Source: Niveibacterium sp. 24ML
Lineage (GTDB): Bacteria > Pseudomonadota > Gammaproteobacteria > Burkholderiales > Rhodocyclaceae
Assembly: GCF_026586805.1 (NCBI RefSeq)
Contig: NZ_JAPFHA010000029.1
Location: 1 to 47,367 of the forward strand
Direction: 5' to 3'
DNA: 47,367 bases
Shown: one piece after another, positions 24,719-35,165 of the stretch
Position numbering within the stretch: the first letter of the stretch is position 1
Layout: every line of letters starts with the position of its first letter
Program-made: the position numbers and the translations under genes
Notes under the pieces: model-generated
Told to the model about the DNA's origin: nothing
Database searches by the model: none
Seen by the model: the letters and a program-made list of their open reading frames with translations, nothing else

Positions 24719-24841
24719 CGCACACCTCCGTTTTCGATAATCTGCTGTGACCCGGCGGATCATGAATCGATCCCGTCCACGCAACAGTTTTTCACAAACC
24801 ACCCACTCAAGCGCGGCCGACTCAAGCCGATTCCGTCAGTC

Positions 24842-25051
24842 ATGAAAGTAGAAAAGAAGCCTGACGGCACCTGGACTGTGAGTGCCGAAGACGGCCGTGT
24901 TGTGGGTACTCTCGACGGCCGCTACGGCGAATGGGTTGCCCGTGCCGGGTCGATCACCCTGGGGGTATGCCGGACCCGCCAGACGGCCGAGGTGCTGGTC
25001 CGCGCCTACGCCCAAGGCAAGAAGTCAATGAAATGGCTTAACGGAAGCTGA
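24842..25051 (+). CDS. Small hypothetical protein
   Basis: 69 aa, not recognised. The sequence MKVEKKPDGTWTVSAEDGRV continues with short beta-like strands and turns (GTLDGRYGEWVARAG) and ends with a helix-like TAEVLVRAYAQGKK. This looks like a compact alpha-beta fold and not a shadow frame. Its end overlaps the 3' end of tamB on the opposite strand by 14 bp. The ribosome site is weak, which lowers confidence. It is divergent from msrA, sharing a 123-bp intergenic region. Confidence 0.55.
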   Translation: MKVEKKPDGTWTVSAEDGRVVGTLDGRYGEWVARAGSITLGVCRTRQTAEVLVRAYAQGKKSMKWLNGS

Positions 25052-28000
25052 TGTTGTATTGCAGATCGAGCGCATTGTCGGTACCGGCACGCGCCACCAG
25101 GGAAAGCGTTCGGGTCAGCGCATAGCTGAGCTTGACGAGGGTTTCCCCACCCGACAGGCTTTGCTCAAAGCTCAGGTTTATGTTCTGCGTGAGCCGTTTG
25201 CCGATCAACAAGACCTGCCCCGGTACGGAATCGGAGGCCGCCGCCGCGCTGCTGCTGGAAAAGCCGGTCGCGGAGCCTGCCACCTGGCTCACCGCGGCAT
25301 TGCCCAAGCCGCGGTTGTCTGACTGTGCAAGCGTGATCTGGTCGACGCCAAAAGTCCGTGCCACCTGGTTCGTCAGACCGCCGGTCTGATCGCCAAGCAA
25401 AGCGCTTGCCGCCGCAATCAGCAAGGCACCATCGCCTTCCGACGAGCCCGCCGGGCCGCGCCCGAGGATGATCCACGAGAGCTTCTCAGCATCCGGCACG
25501 TTCGGGTCCGATACCAGGCGCACCTTGGGGCGCTGCGCCGAGCCACTGATCGCGACACCGGCCTCCACCTGAAGCCCCTTGCGCAGCGCAGTAATCGCCA
25601 GCGTCGGGTTATCCAGCGGCCCCTGGAAGGTAATCAAGCCCTCTTCGATCGAGAGGCGCTGGCCGTACGCATCGTACTGACCATCGCGGGTTTCGATCTG
25701 CCCGCTGGCGCGGAAGGGTTCGCCCGGCCGCCCACGCAGGTGAATTTCACCCGCCAGCCGGGTATCCACGCCATAGGCGTGCAGGTACAGCGAGCGCCCC
25801 AGATCGGCGGCGAGATCCACGTCGATGCGGAAGGGGCGCTCCTGCGGAACCGAACGGCCACGCACAACGACATCTTCGTCAAGCTGCGGCGCGCGGTTCG
25901 AGGTCAGGCCCACATAGCCCGCCGGCGCAGCGAGGCGCCCCTTGATCGCCACCGAATCCCAGGTGGTGACCACTTCGGCCTCGCCCGAGAGCATGAGCCA
26001 GAGGTTGGGCTGCTGAAGAATCGGCAATCGCTCCGCCGTCACCTGAAACTGCCCCTTGCCGGTGGCCAGATCAATGTCGCCGACCACGCCCGCCAAGCCC
26101 GGCTGCGCCGCCAGGTTCGCATAGTCGATACGGCGCTCGTTCGGGCGCACCCGGCTGGGCGAAACGAAGGAGAGTCTTTCAAGACGGAAGCGGTCGGCAT
26201 CAAAACGCGCGACGAGCGATCCGCCGCTCAGTCGCAAGCCCTGCTCGACCAGGAGCACGCCGAGCCCCTCGCCCACAATTTCACCACTTGCGATCGGCTG
26301 GTCCGGCGTGCCGCTAAGCGAGAAATCACCCTGGATCGAACCTTCGGTACGCAGGTTCGGGTCGACCACCGGACCCAGCCAGCTCACCGAAGGCACTTCG
26401 ATTCGTGCGCGGCCGAGCAGCGGTTCGCTGCGCGCCAGGCGCCAGCCGTGGCCGTGACGCCGCGTCTGCGCGGTAGCCGAGGCCGAAATCACACCGATGC
26501 GCTTGCCTGCCGCGCTGGCGGCCAGCGCCACGCGATCATCGGTGGCGGCAATGATTGCTTCAAATTCGGTCAGCCCTAATGCCACCGGCGCATCGCCGTC
26601 GAGCACGAGATCGCCCGCCTCACGGAATACCCGGATCTGCCCATTGACCGTCTGCTTCAGGGCCAGATCCCACTCCGCCCCCATCTGCAAGCTGTCACCC
26701 CGGGCCACCACCTGCTGCGCATCGTTCAGACTCAAGCCCAGCCGCATTCCCGTCATGCTGCCCTTGGCGATCAGCTCATCGGGCCGCCAGGAGGTTTGCT
26801 CCAGCACGATTGCCGCGCGTTCGCCTTGCAGCCGCGTGCTTGCCAGTTGCAGGTGATCCGGCCCAAAGGACAGCGCAACCGGTTCGGTCAGATTAAGCTC
26901 GGCATCCCAGTCGATCATCATCGCCTCGATCATGCCGGACCAATCAAGCCGCTCCGACAAGCCGCCGCGCGCGGTCAGCGAGGCCGAGCGCGCTTTCGGG
27001 AAGTCCAGTTCCATCGTCAGCTTGTGCTGCGCGCGCGTGCCAAGCAGGGTCATCGCGCCGCGCCGCACATACTGGTCAGCCCCCTGCATGCTGCGCACAC
27101 CGGCAACCGTGAGCCGCACATCCATCGCACCGTCGCGCCCTTCGTTCAAACGCCCCCGCAGATTGATCGCGTCGGCTCGCACCACATCGGGCAGTGCCAG
27201 TTGCGAGGCCGCCAGGTCGATCGCGCCGGCCGGCTGCTCGATCGTGCCGCCTAGGTTTCCGCGCGCAACAAGTCGGCCGGAAAAGCCCTGGCCCAAGTGT
27301 TCAAGATGGGGCGCATCAACCCTCAAGGTCAGGCGATCGCCCTTCACGCCGAAGGCCCCCTGGGCCGCAAGCTGGTTGCCGAGCGCATTGAGCTTGATAT
27401 CGGCCGCGCGGACCCGCGCGCCGTCCAGCATCAGGGTGCCCCCGCCAGCGAGCGGCATGCCGGCCAGCGTGCTGTCGGCAAGCGCGAGCCGGGCATCGAG
27501 CACCAGGCGCGGCACCAGCTTGCCGGACGCCGCCATCGTGCCGGTGAGCTTGCCACGCGGCGCAGGCTTCCACAGCGCCGATGGATCGACCGACTGCGCC
27601 TCAGCTTCCAGCTTGAATGCCCGCCCGCCCGCCATGTCCAGGCTGCCGGCCGCCTTGAGCCGCATCGGGCCAGAAATCAGCTCGACGCGATCAACACCGA
27701 CATTGCCGCGCCGATAGCTGGCCACCAGATCCGCGACAACCCGCCCGTCGCCCAGGCGCCCTTCCACCCGCTGGCGATCGCGATCCGGCTTGGCCACCAG
27801 TTCGCCGCCCACGCTCAAAACCGGCAAGGCCGAGTGAATACGCGCCAGATCCAGCGCCTTGATCGCAAGGCGCGCCTCGGTGCGGCCCTCGGGATCGGCG
27901 GCGGCGTCATCGGTCGGGCGCCAGGCAATATCGCCGCGGACGCGCCCGCCGCCGGCTGCAGTGAGGTCCAGATCCTTGACGATCAGTTCGCTGGCATCGA

Positions 28001-29063
28001 AGGTCAGGCACGCCGCAAGCCGTTCGATCGGCAGGCGGCCGGAATCCAGCGTACCGGGCGCGGCATTCGAGACTTCGACCGGGCCTTCGATCCGCGCAGC
28101 AGCCAGCCGCGCCGCCTCCGGCACGCCCCCCTGCGGCAGCGAAGGCTGAAGTCGCACTTTGAAGCTCAGCGCCGCACTCGGGGCATCCGGGAAGAACTTC
28201 TTCGGATCGAAGGTGCCCCCTTCGGCTTCAACCAGCACCACCGGCAAGGGGTCGAACACCCGCAGGCCGAGCCTGGCGGTGCCGGCCAGCGCGTCGCTAC
28301 GGGCCTGCACGTCAAGCATCATCTCGGTCAGCGAACCGGTCGCGGTGAAGCGGGTATCGATGGCGTGCGCGCCGTAGTGGGCAGCCAGGCTACCCTGCGC
28401 ATCAAGCGCGAACGGGGCTTCGCTGCCGATCGTGCCGTTCAGGCTCGCCGCCCCCCAGTCGGTGATGCCGGAGACGCGATTGATCGTCCAGCGTGCGTGA
28501 TCGAGCCGCGCGGCCGCCCGCGCATCGCGCAAACCAAAAATGCGCTGCACTTCGCCCGCCACCCGCTCGTTCAGCGTGAACTGGCCCAGCACCACATCGT
28601 CCAGTTGAAGGCCGATCGGCAGAGCCATCGAAACGAAGGGTCCGCTCGGCTCGGGCGAGATGGCGTAAGTCACCGTCAGCTCGCGCGCATGCACCCGCGA
28701 GGCATTGAGCCAGCCGGTTAGCAGCCCGCCCAGCTGCCAGCGCAGATCCACCTCGCGCGCATCGATCTGAATGCCATCCAGATCATAGGCAAAGCGTTTT
28801 GCCTTCACGCCGTGCAACAGACTGCCGTCGGGTTGTTCCAGGCGGATCTGCCCGCGGGTGGCCGCATCCAGCGCACCGGCCACAAAGCGCAAGCCGGATA
28901 CAGTCGAGATCAGCCAGGCGACCAGCAACCACGGCGCAGCGGCGGCCAACAACCCGAGCAGGATCGCAATCGGCCGCCGGGCGGCGCGGTGCACAACACC
29001 GCGCGGCGGGCGCACCAGCGCAGGGATTTCGCTTGCGTGCGGTGCCGTTTCGTCAGGCTGCAT
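25038..29063 (-). CDS. tamB: Translocation and assembly module protein TamB
   Basis: About 1341 aa. TamB is an inner-membrane-anchored periplasmic bridge thought to move phospholipids and help outer-membrane protein assembly with TamA. An N-terminal anchor helix lies at about residues 33-55 (RRPIAILLGLL...). A long repetitive beta-rich body follows, as expected for the lipid groove. The C-terminal DUF490 domain covers roughly the last 350 residues, with VRGRSVPQERPFRIDVDLA, GQYDAYGQRL, and an end in NISFR. I give the ATG at 29063. A TTG at 29087 overlapping the trpC stop is the alternative, and neither has a clear ribosome site. It follows trpC by about 20 bp, so it may be expressed from the trp operon. 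No tamA is present nearby. Confidence 0.92.
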   Translation of the reverse strand: MQPDETAPHASEIPALVRPPRGVVHRAARRPIAILLGLLAAAAPWLLVAWLISTVSGLRFVAGALDAATRGQIRLEQPDGSLLHGVKAKRFAYDLDGIQIDAREVDLRWQLGGLLTGWLNASRVHARELTVTYAISPEPSGPFVSMALPIGLQLDDVVLGQFTLNERVAGEVQRIFGLRDARAAARLDHARWTINRVSGITDWGAASLNGTIGSEAPFALDAQGSLAAHYGAHAIDTRFTATGSLTEMMLDVQARSDALAGTARLGLRVFDPLPVVLVEAEGGTFDPKKFFPDAPSAALSFKVRLQPSLPQGGVPEAARLAAARIEGPVEVSNAAPGTLDSGRLPIERLAACLTFDASELIVKDLDLTAAGGGRVRGDIAWRPTDDAAADPEGRTEARLAIKALDLARIHSALPVLSVGGELVAKPDRDRQRVEGRLGDGRVVADLVASYRRGNVGVDRVELISGPMRLKAAGSLDMAGGRAFKLEAEAQSVDPSALWKPAPRGKLTGTMAASGKLVPRLVLDARLALADSTLAGMPLAGGGTLMLDGARVRAADIKLNALGNQLAAQGAFGVKGDRLTLRVDAPHLEHLGQGFSGRLVARGNLGGTIEQPAGAIDLAASQLALPDVVRADAINLRGRLNEGRDGAMDVRLTVAGVRSMQGADQYVRRGAMTLLGTRAQHKLTMELDFPKARSASLTARGGLSERLDWSGMIEAMMIDWDAELNLTEPVALSFGPDHLQLASTRLQGERAAIVLEQTSWRPDELIAKGSMTGMRLGLSLNDAQQVVARGDSLQMGAEWDLALKQTVNGQIRVFREAGDLVLDGDAPVALGLTEFEAIIAATDDRVALAASAAGKRIGVISASATAQTRRHGHGWRLARSEPLLGRARIEVPSVSWLGPVVDPNLRTEGSIQGDFSLSGTPDQPIASGEIVGEGLGVLLVEQGLRLSGGSLVARFDADRFRLERLSFVSPSRVRPNERRIDYANLAAQPGLAGVVGDIDLATGKGQFQVTAERLPILQQPNLWLMLSGEAEVVTTWDSVAIKGRLAAPAGYVGLTSNRAPQLDEDVVVRGRSVPQERPFRIDVDLAADLGRSLYLHAYGVDTRLAGEIHLRGRPGEPFRASGQIETRDGQYDAYGQRLSIEEGLITFQGPLDNPTLAITALRKGLQVEAGVAISGSAQRPKVRLVSDPNVPDAEKLSWIILGRGPAGSSEGDGALLIAAASALLGDQTGGLTNQVARTFGVDQITLAQSDNRGLGNAAVSQVAGSATGFSSSSAAAASDSVPGQVLLIGKRLTQNINLSFEQSLSGGETLVKLSYALTRTLSLVARAGTDNALDLQYNISFR

Positions 29064-29083
29064 GGCGCCGCAACGCGATCGCG

Positions 29084-29911
29084 TCAAGCAAACAAGCGTG
29101 CCAGCTCGACGCCCGGCTCAGGGGCCCGCATGAAAGCCTCGCCCACCAGGAAGGCGTTCACATGGCGGACGCGCATCGTTGCCACATCGGCGGCAGAAAG
29201 GATGCCGCTTTCGGTCACAACGATGCGGTCTTCCGGGATGCGGTGCAACTGCGACAAGGTCGCATCGAGACTCACTTCAAATGTGCGAAGGTTGCGGTTG
29301 TTGATGCCGATCAGCGGCGTTTTCAGCTGCAAGGCGATATCCAGTTCATCGCCGTCATGCACCTCGACCAGCACTGCCATGCCCAAGGAATGCGCCAGCG
29401 CTTCGAGCGCAGTCAGTTCAGCCAGCGCGGCCGCCGCCGTATCCCCCTGGGCGCCCTCGGGCGGCAGGAAGGCGGCGACGATCAGCAGGATGCAGTCGGC
29501 GCCCATCGCGCGCGCCTCATGCACCTGATAGCTATCAACGATGAAGTCCTTGCGCAGCACCGGCAAGCCGCATACCGCGCGGGCCGCCTGCAGGTATTCC
29601 GGCGCGCCCTGGAAGTAGTCACGGTCAGTGAGCACCGACAGGCATGCCGCCCCGCCCCGTTCGTAAGAAGTGGCGATCTCGGCCGGCGCGAAGTCCGCAC
29701 GGATCACGCCCTTCGACGGGCTCGCCTTTTTGATCTCGGCAATCACGCCCGGTTTGCCGGCGGCAATCTTCGCGCGCAGCGCCCCCACGAAATCGCGGAT
29801 CGGGCCCGCAGCCTCGGCCGAGGCCCGCATCGACTCGCGCGACACCACGGCGACGCCCGCCGCCACTTCCTCGCGCTTGGTCGCAATGATCTTCTGGAGA
29901 ATGTCAGACAT
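29084..29911 (-). CDS. trpC: Indole-3-glycerol phosphate synthase
   Basis: 275 aa, monofunctional TIM-barrel enzyme converting CdRP to indole-3-glycerol phosphate in tryptophan synthesis. The hallmark motif [11 protein letters not shown] is at residues 58-68 with the catalytic lysine. Also visible are the LRKDFIVD stretch, [15 protein letters not shown] and VTESGI. It starts [16 protein letters not shown], the normal family N-terminus, with a GGAAAG ribosome site. It is 15 bp downstream of trpD in the trpEGDC operon. It is not fused to trpF. Confidence 0.97.
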   Translation of the reverse strand: MSDILQKIIATKREEVAAGVAVVSRESMRASAEAAGPIRDFVGALRAKIAAGKPGVIAEIKKASPSKGVIRADFAPAEIATSYERGGAACLSVLTDRDYFQGAPEYLQAARAVCGLPVLRKDFIVDSYQVHEARAMGADCILLIVAAFLPPEGAQGDTAAAALAELTALEALAHSLGMAVLVEVHDGDELDIALQLKTPLIGINNRNLRTFEVSLDATLSQLHRIPEDRIVVTESGILSAADVATMRVRHVNAFLVGEAFMRAPEPGVELARLFA

Positions 29912-29926
29912 GGGCTTTCCCGTCGC

Positions 29927-30955
29927 TCAAGCGGCAAATTGCTGGGTGAAGGCCGCGAATTCATCCAGCTTGGCGCGTGCGGCGCCACTGGCGATTGCCG
30001 CCAGCGCACGCTCGACGCCATCGGCGAACGAATCGGCCGCGCCCGCCACGTAAAGGCTGGCACCGGCATTGAAGGCCACGATGTCACGCGCGGCTGGCAG
30101 CTTGCCGCCCAGCGCACCGAGCAACATCTCGCGCGAATCTTCCACCGTAGCAGCGCGCAGCGCAGAGGCCGCGTGCAGGGGCAAGCCCACGTCTTCGGGC
30201 GACACCCGGTACTCGCGCACCACGCCATCGCGCAGTTCGCCGACCAGCGTCGGCGCCGAGATCGACAACTCATCGAGCCCGTCGAGCCCGTGCACGATCA
30301 TCACGTTGCGCGCCCCCAGGCGCTGCAGCACCCGCACCTGGATGCCAACCAGATCGGGGTGAAACACCCCCATCAGCTGGTTGGCGGCATTGGCCGGATT
30401 GGTGAGCGGCCCAAGGATGTTGAATATGGTCCGCACGCCAAGTTCGCGGCGAACCGGGCCCGCGTGCTTCATGGCGGCATGGTGATTGGGGGCGAACATG
30501 AAGCCCAGCCCCACGGTATCGATGCACGCACCCACCTGCTCGGGCGTTAGCGCCAGATTGACCCCAAGCGATTCCAGCACGTCTGCCGAACCCGACTGCG
30601 ACGAGACCGAGCGCCCGCCGTGCTTGGCAACCCGCGCACCGGCCGCTGCGGCAACGAACATCGCGCCGGTGGAAATATTGAAGGTGTGGGCGCCATCGCC
30701 ACCGGTGCCACAGGTATCCACCAGCGATTGCGGGTCGGACTTGAGCGGCACCTTGCTGGCGAATTCACGCATCACCGTGGCTGCGCCGGCGATCTCGCCG
30801 ACGGTTTCCTTCTTCACTCGCAACCCGGAAATGATGGCGGCAATCATGACCGGCGACACCTGGCCAGACATGATCTGCCGCATCAGATCGACCATCTCCT
30901 CGTGGAAGATCTCGCGATGCTCGATGACGCGTTGCAGGGCTTCCTGGGGGGTCAT
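29927..30955 (-). CDS. trpD: Anthranilate phosphoribosyltransferase
   Basis: 342 aa. Transfers phosphoribose from PRPP to anthranilate. The PRPP-binding glycine loop CGTGGDG lies at 82-88, preceded by [21 protein letters not shown] and [14 protein letters not shown] are family-invariant regions. The ATG at 30955 gives the usual start [16 protein letters not shown]; longer in-frame sequence upstream is the shadow of trpG. It begins 8 bp after the trpG stop, so translation is likely coupled. Confidence 0.97.
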   Translation of the reverse strand: MTPQEALQRVIEHREIFHEEMVDLMRQIMSGQVSPVMIAAIISGLRVKKETVGEIAGAATVMREFASKVPLKSDPQSLVDTCGTGGDGAHTFNISTGAMFVAAAAGARVAKHGGRSVSSQSGSADVLESLGVNLALTPEQVGACIDTVGLGFMFAPNHHAAMKHAGPVRRELGVRTIFNILGPLTNPANAANQLMGVFHPDLVGIQVRVLQRLGARNVMIVHGLDGLDELSISAPTLVGELRDGVVREYRVSPEDVGLPLHAASALRAATVEDSREMLLGALGGKLPAARDIVAFNAGASLYVAGAADSFADGVERALAAIASGAARAKLDEFAAFTQQFAA

Positions 30956-30963
30956 GGCAGTCC

Positions 30964-31527
30964 TCAGAGGTCGAGAAAGTTCTTCAGCAAGTGGTGCCCG
31001 CCCTCGGTCAAGATGGACTCCGGGTGGAACTGCACGCCTTCGATCGGCAGGTTGCGGTGGCGCACACCCATGATCTCGCCGTCTTCTGTCCATGCCGTCA
31101 CTTCAAGGCATTCAGGGCAGGTTTCCCGCTCGATCGCAAGCGAGTGATAGCGCGTTGCCGTGAAGGGATTCGGCAGCCCGCGGAACACCCCTTTGTCGGC
31201 GTGCGAAATCGGCGAGGTCTTGCCGTGCATCAGGCGCTTGGCGTGCACGATCTTGCCGCCAAAGGCCGCGCCGATTGACTGGTGCCCGAGGCACACGCCA
31301 AGGATCGGCAGCTTGCCGGCGAAGTGCTTGATCGCCGCGACCGAGATGCCCGCTTCAGCCGGCGAACACGGGCCGGGCGATACCACCAGTTTGTCCGGCC
31401 GCAGCAGCTCGATCTGCTCCACGGTGATCTGGTCGTTGCGGAACACGCGCACGTCGGCGCCCAGCTCGCCGAAGTACTGGACGAGGTTGTAGGTAAAGCT
31501 ATCGTAGTTATCGATCATCAACAGCAT
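30964..31527 (-). CDS. trpG: Anthranilate synthase component II (glutamine amidotransferase)
   Basis: 187 aa. Provides ammonia from glutamine to TrpE. The class I amidotransferase triad is visible: Cys79 in GVCLGHQ, His168 and Glu170 in QFHPES. The N-terminal [19 protein letters not shown] is typical. An AAGGAG ribosome site lies six bases upstream of the ATG at 31527, which fixes the start. The protein may also serve as PabA for folate synthesis, as in many betaproteobacteria with one copy; that is inference. It starts 10 bp after the trpE stop. Confidence 0.97.
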   Translation of the reverse strand: MLLMIDNYDSFTYNLVQYFGELGADVRVFRNDQITVEQIELLRPDKLVVSPGPCSPAEAGISVAAIKHFAGKLPILGVCLGHQSIGAAFGGKIVHAKRLMHGKTSPISHADKGVFRGLPNPFTATRYHSLAIERETCPECLEVTAWTEDGEIMGVRHRNLPIEGVQFHPESILTEGGHHLLKNFLDL

Positions 31528-31537
31528 GGCAGGCTCC

Positions 31538-33028
31538 TTATTCGAATCGGGTATCGAGGCCACGTTCGGCCATCTCGGCAGCGCGCAAGACCGCACGGGC
31601 CTTGTTTTGCGTTTCCTGCCATTCCGATTCGGGGTTGGAGTCGGCAACGATGCCGGCCCCCGCCTGTACATGCAGCTGACCATCCTTGAGCACTGCCGTG
31701 CGGATTGCGATTGCCACGTCCAGTTCGCCATCAAAGCCGAGATACCCCACCGCACCGGCATAGATGCCACGCTTGACCGGTTCAAGCTCGTCGATGATTT
31801 CCATCGCGCGAACCTTCGGCGCGCCTGACACGGTGCCGGCCGGGAAGGCCGCACGCAGCACCGCCAGCGGCGCGGCGCGCTTGTCGTCGAGATCCTTGAG
31901 CTTGCCTTCGACGTTCGAGACGATGTGCATCACGTGCGAGTAGCGTTCGACGATGAACTGCTCGGTCACCTTCACGGTGCCGGTGGCTGCAACACGGCCG
32001 ACATCGTTACGCCCAAGATCGAGCAGTTGCAGGTGTTCGGCGCGCTCTTTTTCGTCGGCGAGCAATTCCTTTTCCAGCGCGAGATCTTCTTCCTGCGTGG
32101 CGCCGCGTTTGCGCGTGCCGGCAATCGGGCGCACGGTGACTTCACCGTCTTCGAGCTTGACCAGGATCTCCGGCGAGGCGCCGACGACCTGGAAATCCTC
32201 GAAGTTGAAATAGAACATGTAGGGGCTGGGGTTGAGCGCGCGCAGGCTGCGGTACAGCGCCATCGGGCTCGCCGCGAAGGGCTTGCTCATGCGCTGAGAC
32301 AGCACCACCTGCATGATGTCGCCATCCACGATGTACTGCTTGGCCTTCTCGACCGCCTGCTTGAACGCCACCTCGCCGAAACCGGACACTGCTTCGGCCG
32401 GCTCAACGCTCACATCGGCCGGAATCGAGACCGGCTCGCGCAGCTTGGCGAGCAGTTCCTTCAAGCGACGCTGCGCGCGCTTGTAGGCGCCGGGCACTTC
32501 CGGCTCCGCATACACGACCAGCGTCAGCTTGCCCGAAAGGTTATCGACAATCGCGATCTCTTCGGAGAGCAACAACACGATGTCCGGCACGCCCAGCGGG
32601 TCTTTCGGTTCGTGCTTGGCGAGCTTGGGCTCGATGTAACGCACGGTGTCGTAACCGAAGGCGCCGACCAGACCGCCGCAGTAACGCGGCAGGCCGGCAC
32701 GCGGCGGCACCTTGATCCGCTGCATGAATTCGCCGATGTAGTTGAGCGGATCGCCATAGTCACGACGCTCGACCAGGCGGTCGTTGGTCAGCAGCAGGGC
32801 CGAGCGGCCATACACTTCGATGCGCGTGTTGGCGCGCAGGCCAATGATCGAGTAGCGGCCGAAACGCTCACCCCCCTGCACGGATTCGAGCAGGTAGGTC
32901 CAGGATTCGTTGGCCAGCTTGAGGTAGATCGAGAGCGGCGTGTCGAGATCGGCAAAGGTCTCGAGCGTCAGCGGGATGCGGTTGTAGCCCTGTTGGGCCA
33001 AGGCGTTGAATTCGGATTCGGTCATCAT
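31538..33028 (-). CDS. trpE: Anthranilate synthase component I
   Basis: 496 aa. Converts chorismate plus ammonia to anthranilate. The N-terminal half carries the feedback-inhibition region, with [18 protein letters not shown] (the LLES element contacts tryptophan in known enzymes). The C-terminal chorismate-binding domain has [53 protein letters not shown], and [14 protein letters not shown]. Two adjacent ATG codons (33028 and 33025) are both possible starts. It is separated from gph by a 223-bp gap with possible hairpins but no T-tract terminator. Attenuation is therefore not supported. Confidence 0.97.
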   Translation of the reverse strand: MMTESEFNALAQQGYNRIPLTLETFADLDTPLSIYLKLANESWTYLLESVQGGERFGRYSIIGLRANTRIEVYGRSALLLTNDRLVERRDYGDPLNYIGEFMQRIKVPPRAGLPRYCGGLVGAFGYDTVRYIEPKLAKHEPKDPLGVPDIVLLLSEEIAIVDNLSGKLTLVVYAEPEVPGAYKRAQRRLKELLAKLREPVSIPADVSVEPAEAVSGFGEVAFKQAVEKAKQYIVDGDIMQVVLSQRMSKPFAASPMALYRSLRALNPSPYMFYFNFEDFQVVGASPEILVKLEDGEVTVRPIAGTRKRGATQEEDLALEKELLADEKERAEHLQLLDLGRNDVGRVAATGTVKVTEQFIVERYSHVMHIVSNVEGKLKDLDDKRAAPLAVLRAAFPAGTVSGAPKVRAMEIIDELEPVKRGIYAGAVGYLGFDGELDVAIAIRTAVLKDGQLHVQAGAGIVADSNPESEWQETQNKARAVLRAAEMAERGLDTRFE

Positions 33029-33251
33029 GACTCCACGGTCTTGTCCCGCACCGGGTACCCAAGGCGGGCACCTCAAAGCTGGTCGCGGGCGGATTGTCCT
33101 GAACATCGAGGCGCGCCAAAACGCGCCGAAACTGCGGGTGGGTCAGCCGACCCGCCATGAGCACCCGGTGCGCTGCCATCGAGCGGCGGCGCGAGACGGG
33201 AGGTGCTCCTTTCCGATGTGCAGGTTCTCGCAGGTCATTTGGGTATCGTGT

Positions 33252-33938
33252 TCAGGCCGAGTTGCGCCGGACATGGCGCAGCAATTCGGGGAAGGCCGAT
33301 ACTAACCCGTCGCATTCGATGGTGTCCACGGCGCGGCCTTCGCTGTAGCCGTAGGTCATCAGCAGCACCGGCACGCCCGCCGCTTGCGCCGCCAGCGCGT
33401 CGTTTGCCGAATCGCCCACCATCAGCGCGCGCGTTGTCGATACGCCCAGCGCCTCGCAGGCGTGCAGCACCGGGGCCGGGTCGGGTTTCTTGACCGGAAG
33501 CGTATCGCCGCTGACGACACAACCGAAGAACCGGGCAAGCCCCATGTGCTCAAGCAAGGGCGCGGTGAACGCACCTGCTTTGTTGGTGATGCAGGCCATG
33601 CGGATGCCCTGAGACGACAGCGCGTCAAGCGTTTCGGCAACGCCTTCGTAGATGCGCGTGGAGTGGCCATTCACCGCCGCGTAGTGGCGCCGGAACACCG
33701 CGACCGCAGCATCGAGCACCGCTGCATCGCGCGGTGCCCGGCCATCGGTGAGGCAGCGCTGCACCAGATTCGGAATGCCCTTACCGACGAAGCGGGTGAC
33801 CTCGTCGAGCGAGCGCGTCGGCTCGCCCAGTTCGGCAAGCATGCGCCGGGCTGCTTCGTGCAGATCGGGGATGGTGTCGAGCAAAGTGCCGTCAAGGTCG
33901 AAGAGCACCGCATCCACATCGAAAACCGGCACCGGCAC
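33252..33938 (-). CDS. gph: Phosphoglycolate phosphatase
   Basis: 228 aa, HAD superfamily. Hydrolyses 2-phosphoglycolate. Motif I FDLDGTLLDT has the nucleophile Asp14 and acid/base Asp16. The Ser/Thr of motif II is in ACITNKAG, the motif III lysine is in PVKKPDPAP, and motif IV is GDSANDALAA. The start is a GTG at 33938, two bases after the rpe stop, so the genes are translationally coupled. A second in-frame GTG at 33932 is also possible. The rpe-gph-trpE order is widespread in betaproteobacteria. Confidence 0.95.
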   Translation of the reverse strand: MPVPVFDVDAVLFDLDGTLLDTIPDLHEAARRMLAELGEPTRSLDEVTRFVGKGIPNLVQRCLTDGRAPRDAAVLDAAVAVFRRHYAAVNGHSTRIYEGVAETLDALSSQGIRMACITNKAGAFTAPLLEHMGLARFFGCVVSGDTLPVKKPDPAPVLHACEALGVSTTRALMVGDSANDALAAQAAGVPVLLMTYGYSEGRAVDTIECDGLVSAFPELLRHVRRNSA

Positions 33939-33940
33939 GA

Positions 33941-34633
33941 TCAGACCTTGGCCAGTTCGCTACGCATCGCGGCGATCACGCTGTCGTAACGGTTCGGATC
34001 AGAGGCTTTGCCCGCACCGAACACGGCGGACCCGGCAACAAAGGTGTCCGCCCCCGCCCGCGCGATCTCCGCGATGTTGTCGATCTTCACGCCCCCGTCG
34101 ATCTCCAGCAGGATCTTCTTGCCGGTTTCGCGTTCCCAGGCGTCGAGCCGCGCGCGCGCTTCGGCTAGCTTCACCAGGGTCTGCGGGATGAACTTCTGCC
34201 CGCCAAAGCCGGGGTTCACCGACATCAGCATGATCAGGTCGATCTTGTCCATCACATGATCGAGCCAGTTCAGCGGCGTTGCCGGATTGAACACCAGGCC
34301 CGCCTGGCAACCGTGATCGCGGATCAGCGCGAGCGTGCGGTCGACATGGCGCGAGGCTTCCGGGTGAAAAGTGATGATGTTGGCGCCCGCTTTGGCAAAC
34401 AGCGGCACCAGCGAATCGACCGGCTCGACCATCAGGTGCACATCGATCGTTGCGTTCGTGATCGGGCGAAGGGCCTCGCAAACCAGCGGGCCGATGGTGA
34501 GGTTGGGGACGTAGTGGTTATCCATCACGTCGAAGTGAATCCAGTCAGCCCCCGCTGCCAGAACGTTGAGAACCTCTTCGCCCAATTTGGCGAAATTTGC
34601 CGAGAGAATGCTCGGTGCAATGCGATAGCTCAC
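33941..34633 (-). CDS. rpe: Ribulose-phosphate 3-epimerase
   Basis: 230 aa, TIM barrel that interconverts ribulose 5-phosphate and xylulose 5-phosphate. Active-site elements are visible: APSILSANF at the N-terminus, [42 protein letters not shown] and EIDGGVK. I choose the GTG at 34633 ([10 protein letters not shown]) because a G-rich ribosome site (GGGGGA) precedes it at proper spacing and the family starts here. The longer ATG frame to 34795 would add 54 unrelated residues and overlap apaG. Confidence 0.95.
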   Translation of the reverse strand: MSYRIAPSILSANFAKLGEEVLNVLAAGADWIHFDVMDNHYVPNLTIGPLVCEALRPITNATIDVHLMVEPVDSLVPLFAKAGANIITFHPEASRHVDRTLALIRDHGCQAGLVFNPATPLNWLDHVMDKIDLIMLMSVNPGFGGQKFIPQTLVKLAEARARLDAWERETGKKILLEIDGGVKIDNIAEIARAGADTFVAGSAVFGAGKASDPNRYDSVIAAMRSELAKV

Positions 34634-34770
34634 GGTATCCCCCGCACGAAAAGCGCGATTTTCCCAGAAGCGGCGACAAACCGGAAACCAAGCGTGAATT
34701 CGACCATGGCGCCGCGCCGCCATGCGCGATTGAATGGGCGCCTTGTTCCGCAGGATGCGCGCGCCTTCCA

Positions 34771-35154
34771 ATGACCCAATCGACCACGCCAGCAATCGCC
34801 GTTACCGCCCAGGCGCAGTACATCGAAGACCAGTCCGCACCGGAGGAAGGGCGATTCGTTTTTTCCTACCATGTGACGATCGAGAATACCGGCGAGATCC
34901 CGGCGCAATTGATCAGCCGGCACTGGGTGATTACCGATGCGGACGGGCGGGTGCAGGAAGTGCGCGGCGTGGGGGTGATCGGCGAGCAACCGCGCCTGGA
35001 GCCCGGCGAAGCATTCGAGTACACCAGTGGCTGCGCCCTGGCGACGCCGGTCGGCACCATGCGCGGCGCATACCAGATGGTGACGGACGCGGGCAGCAAA
35101 TTTGAAGCCGCGATCCCGGAGTTCGTTCTCGCAGCGCCGCGCAAGCTGCACTGA
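34771..35154 (+). CDS. apaG: ApaG protein
   Basis: 127 aa, single immunoglobulin-like domain of the ApaG family. Diagnostic stretches are [40 protein letters not shown] and the [10 protein letters not shown] region. The molecular role is unresolved in general, with links to Ap4A metabolism and metal/nucleotide binding. The ATG at 34771 gives the family start [14 protein letters not shown]. It is divergent from rpe and convergent with the GGDEF gene; the stops are only 11 bp apart. Confidence 0.95.
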   Translation: MTQSTTPAIAVTAQAQYIEDQSAPEEGRFVFSYHVTIENTGEIPAQLISRHWVITDADGRVQEVRGVGVIGEQPRLEPGEAFEYTSGCALATPVGTMRGAYQMVTDAGSKFEAAIPEFVLAAPRKLH

Positions 35155-35165
35155 GTTCGGGCGCC

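Noticed and set aside
33110-33127. Short GC inverted repeat between gph and trpE considered as a gph terminator.
   Set aside because: Only six base pairs and no T-tract on the minus strand.
33029-33251. Possible trp leader peptide before trpE: a minus-strand frame starting near 33233 encodes about 32 residues with two Trp codons close to its stop, followed by GC hairpins.
   Set aside because: The start has no ribosome site, the Trp codons are not adjacent, and no hairpin is followed by a T-tract, so classical attenuation is not supported.
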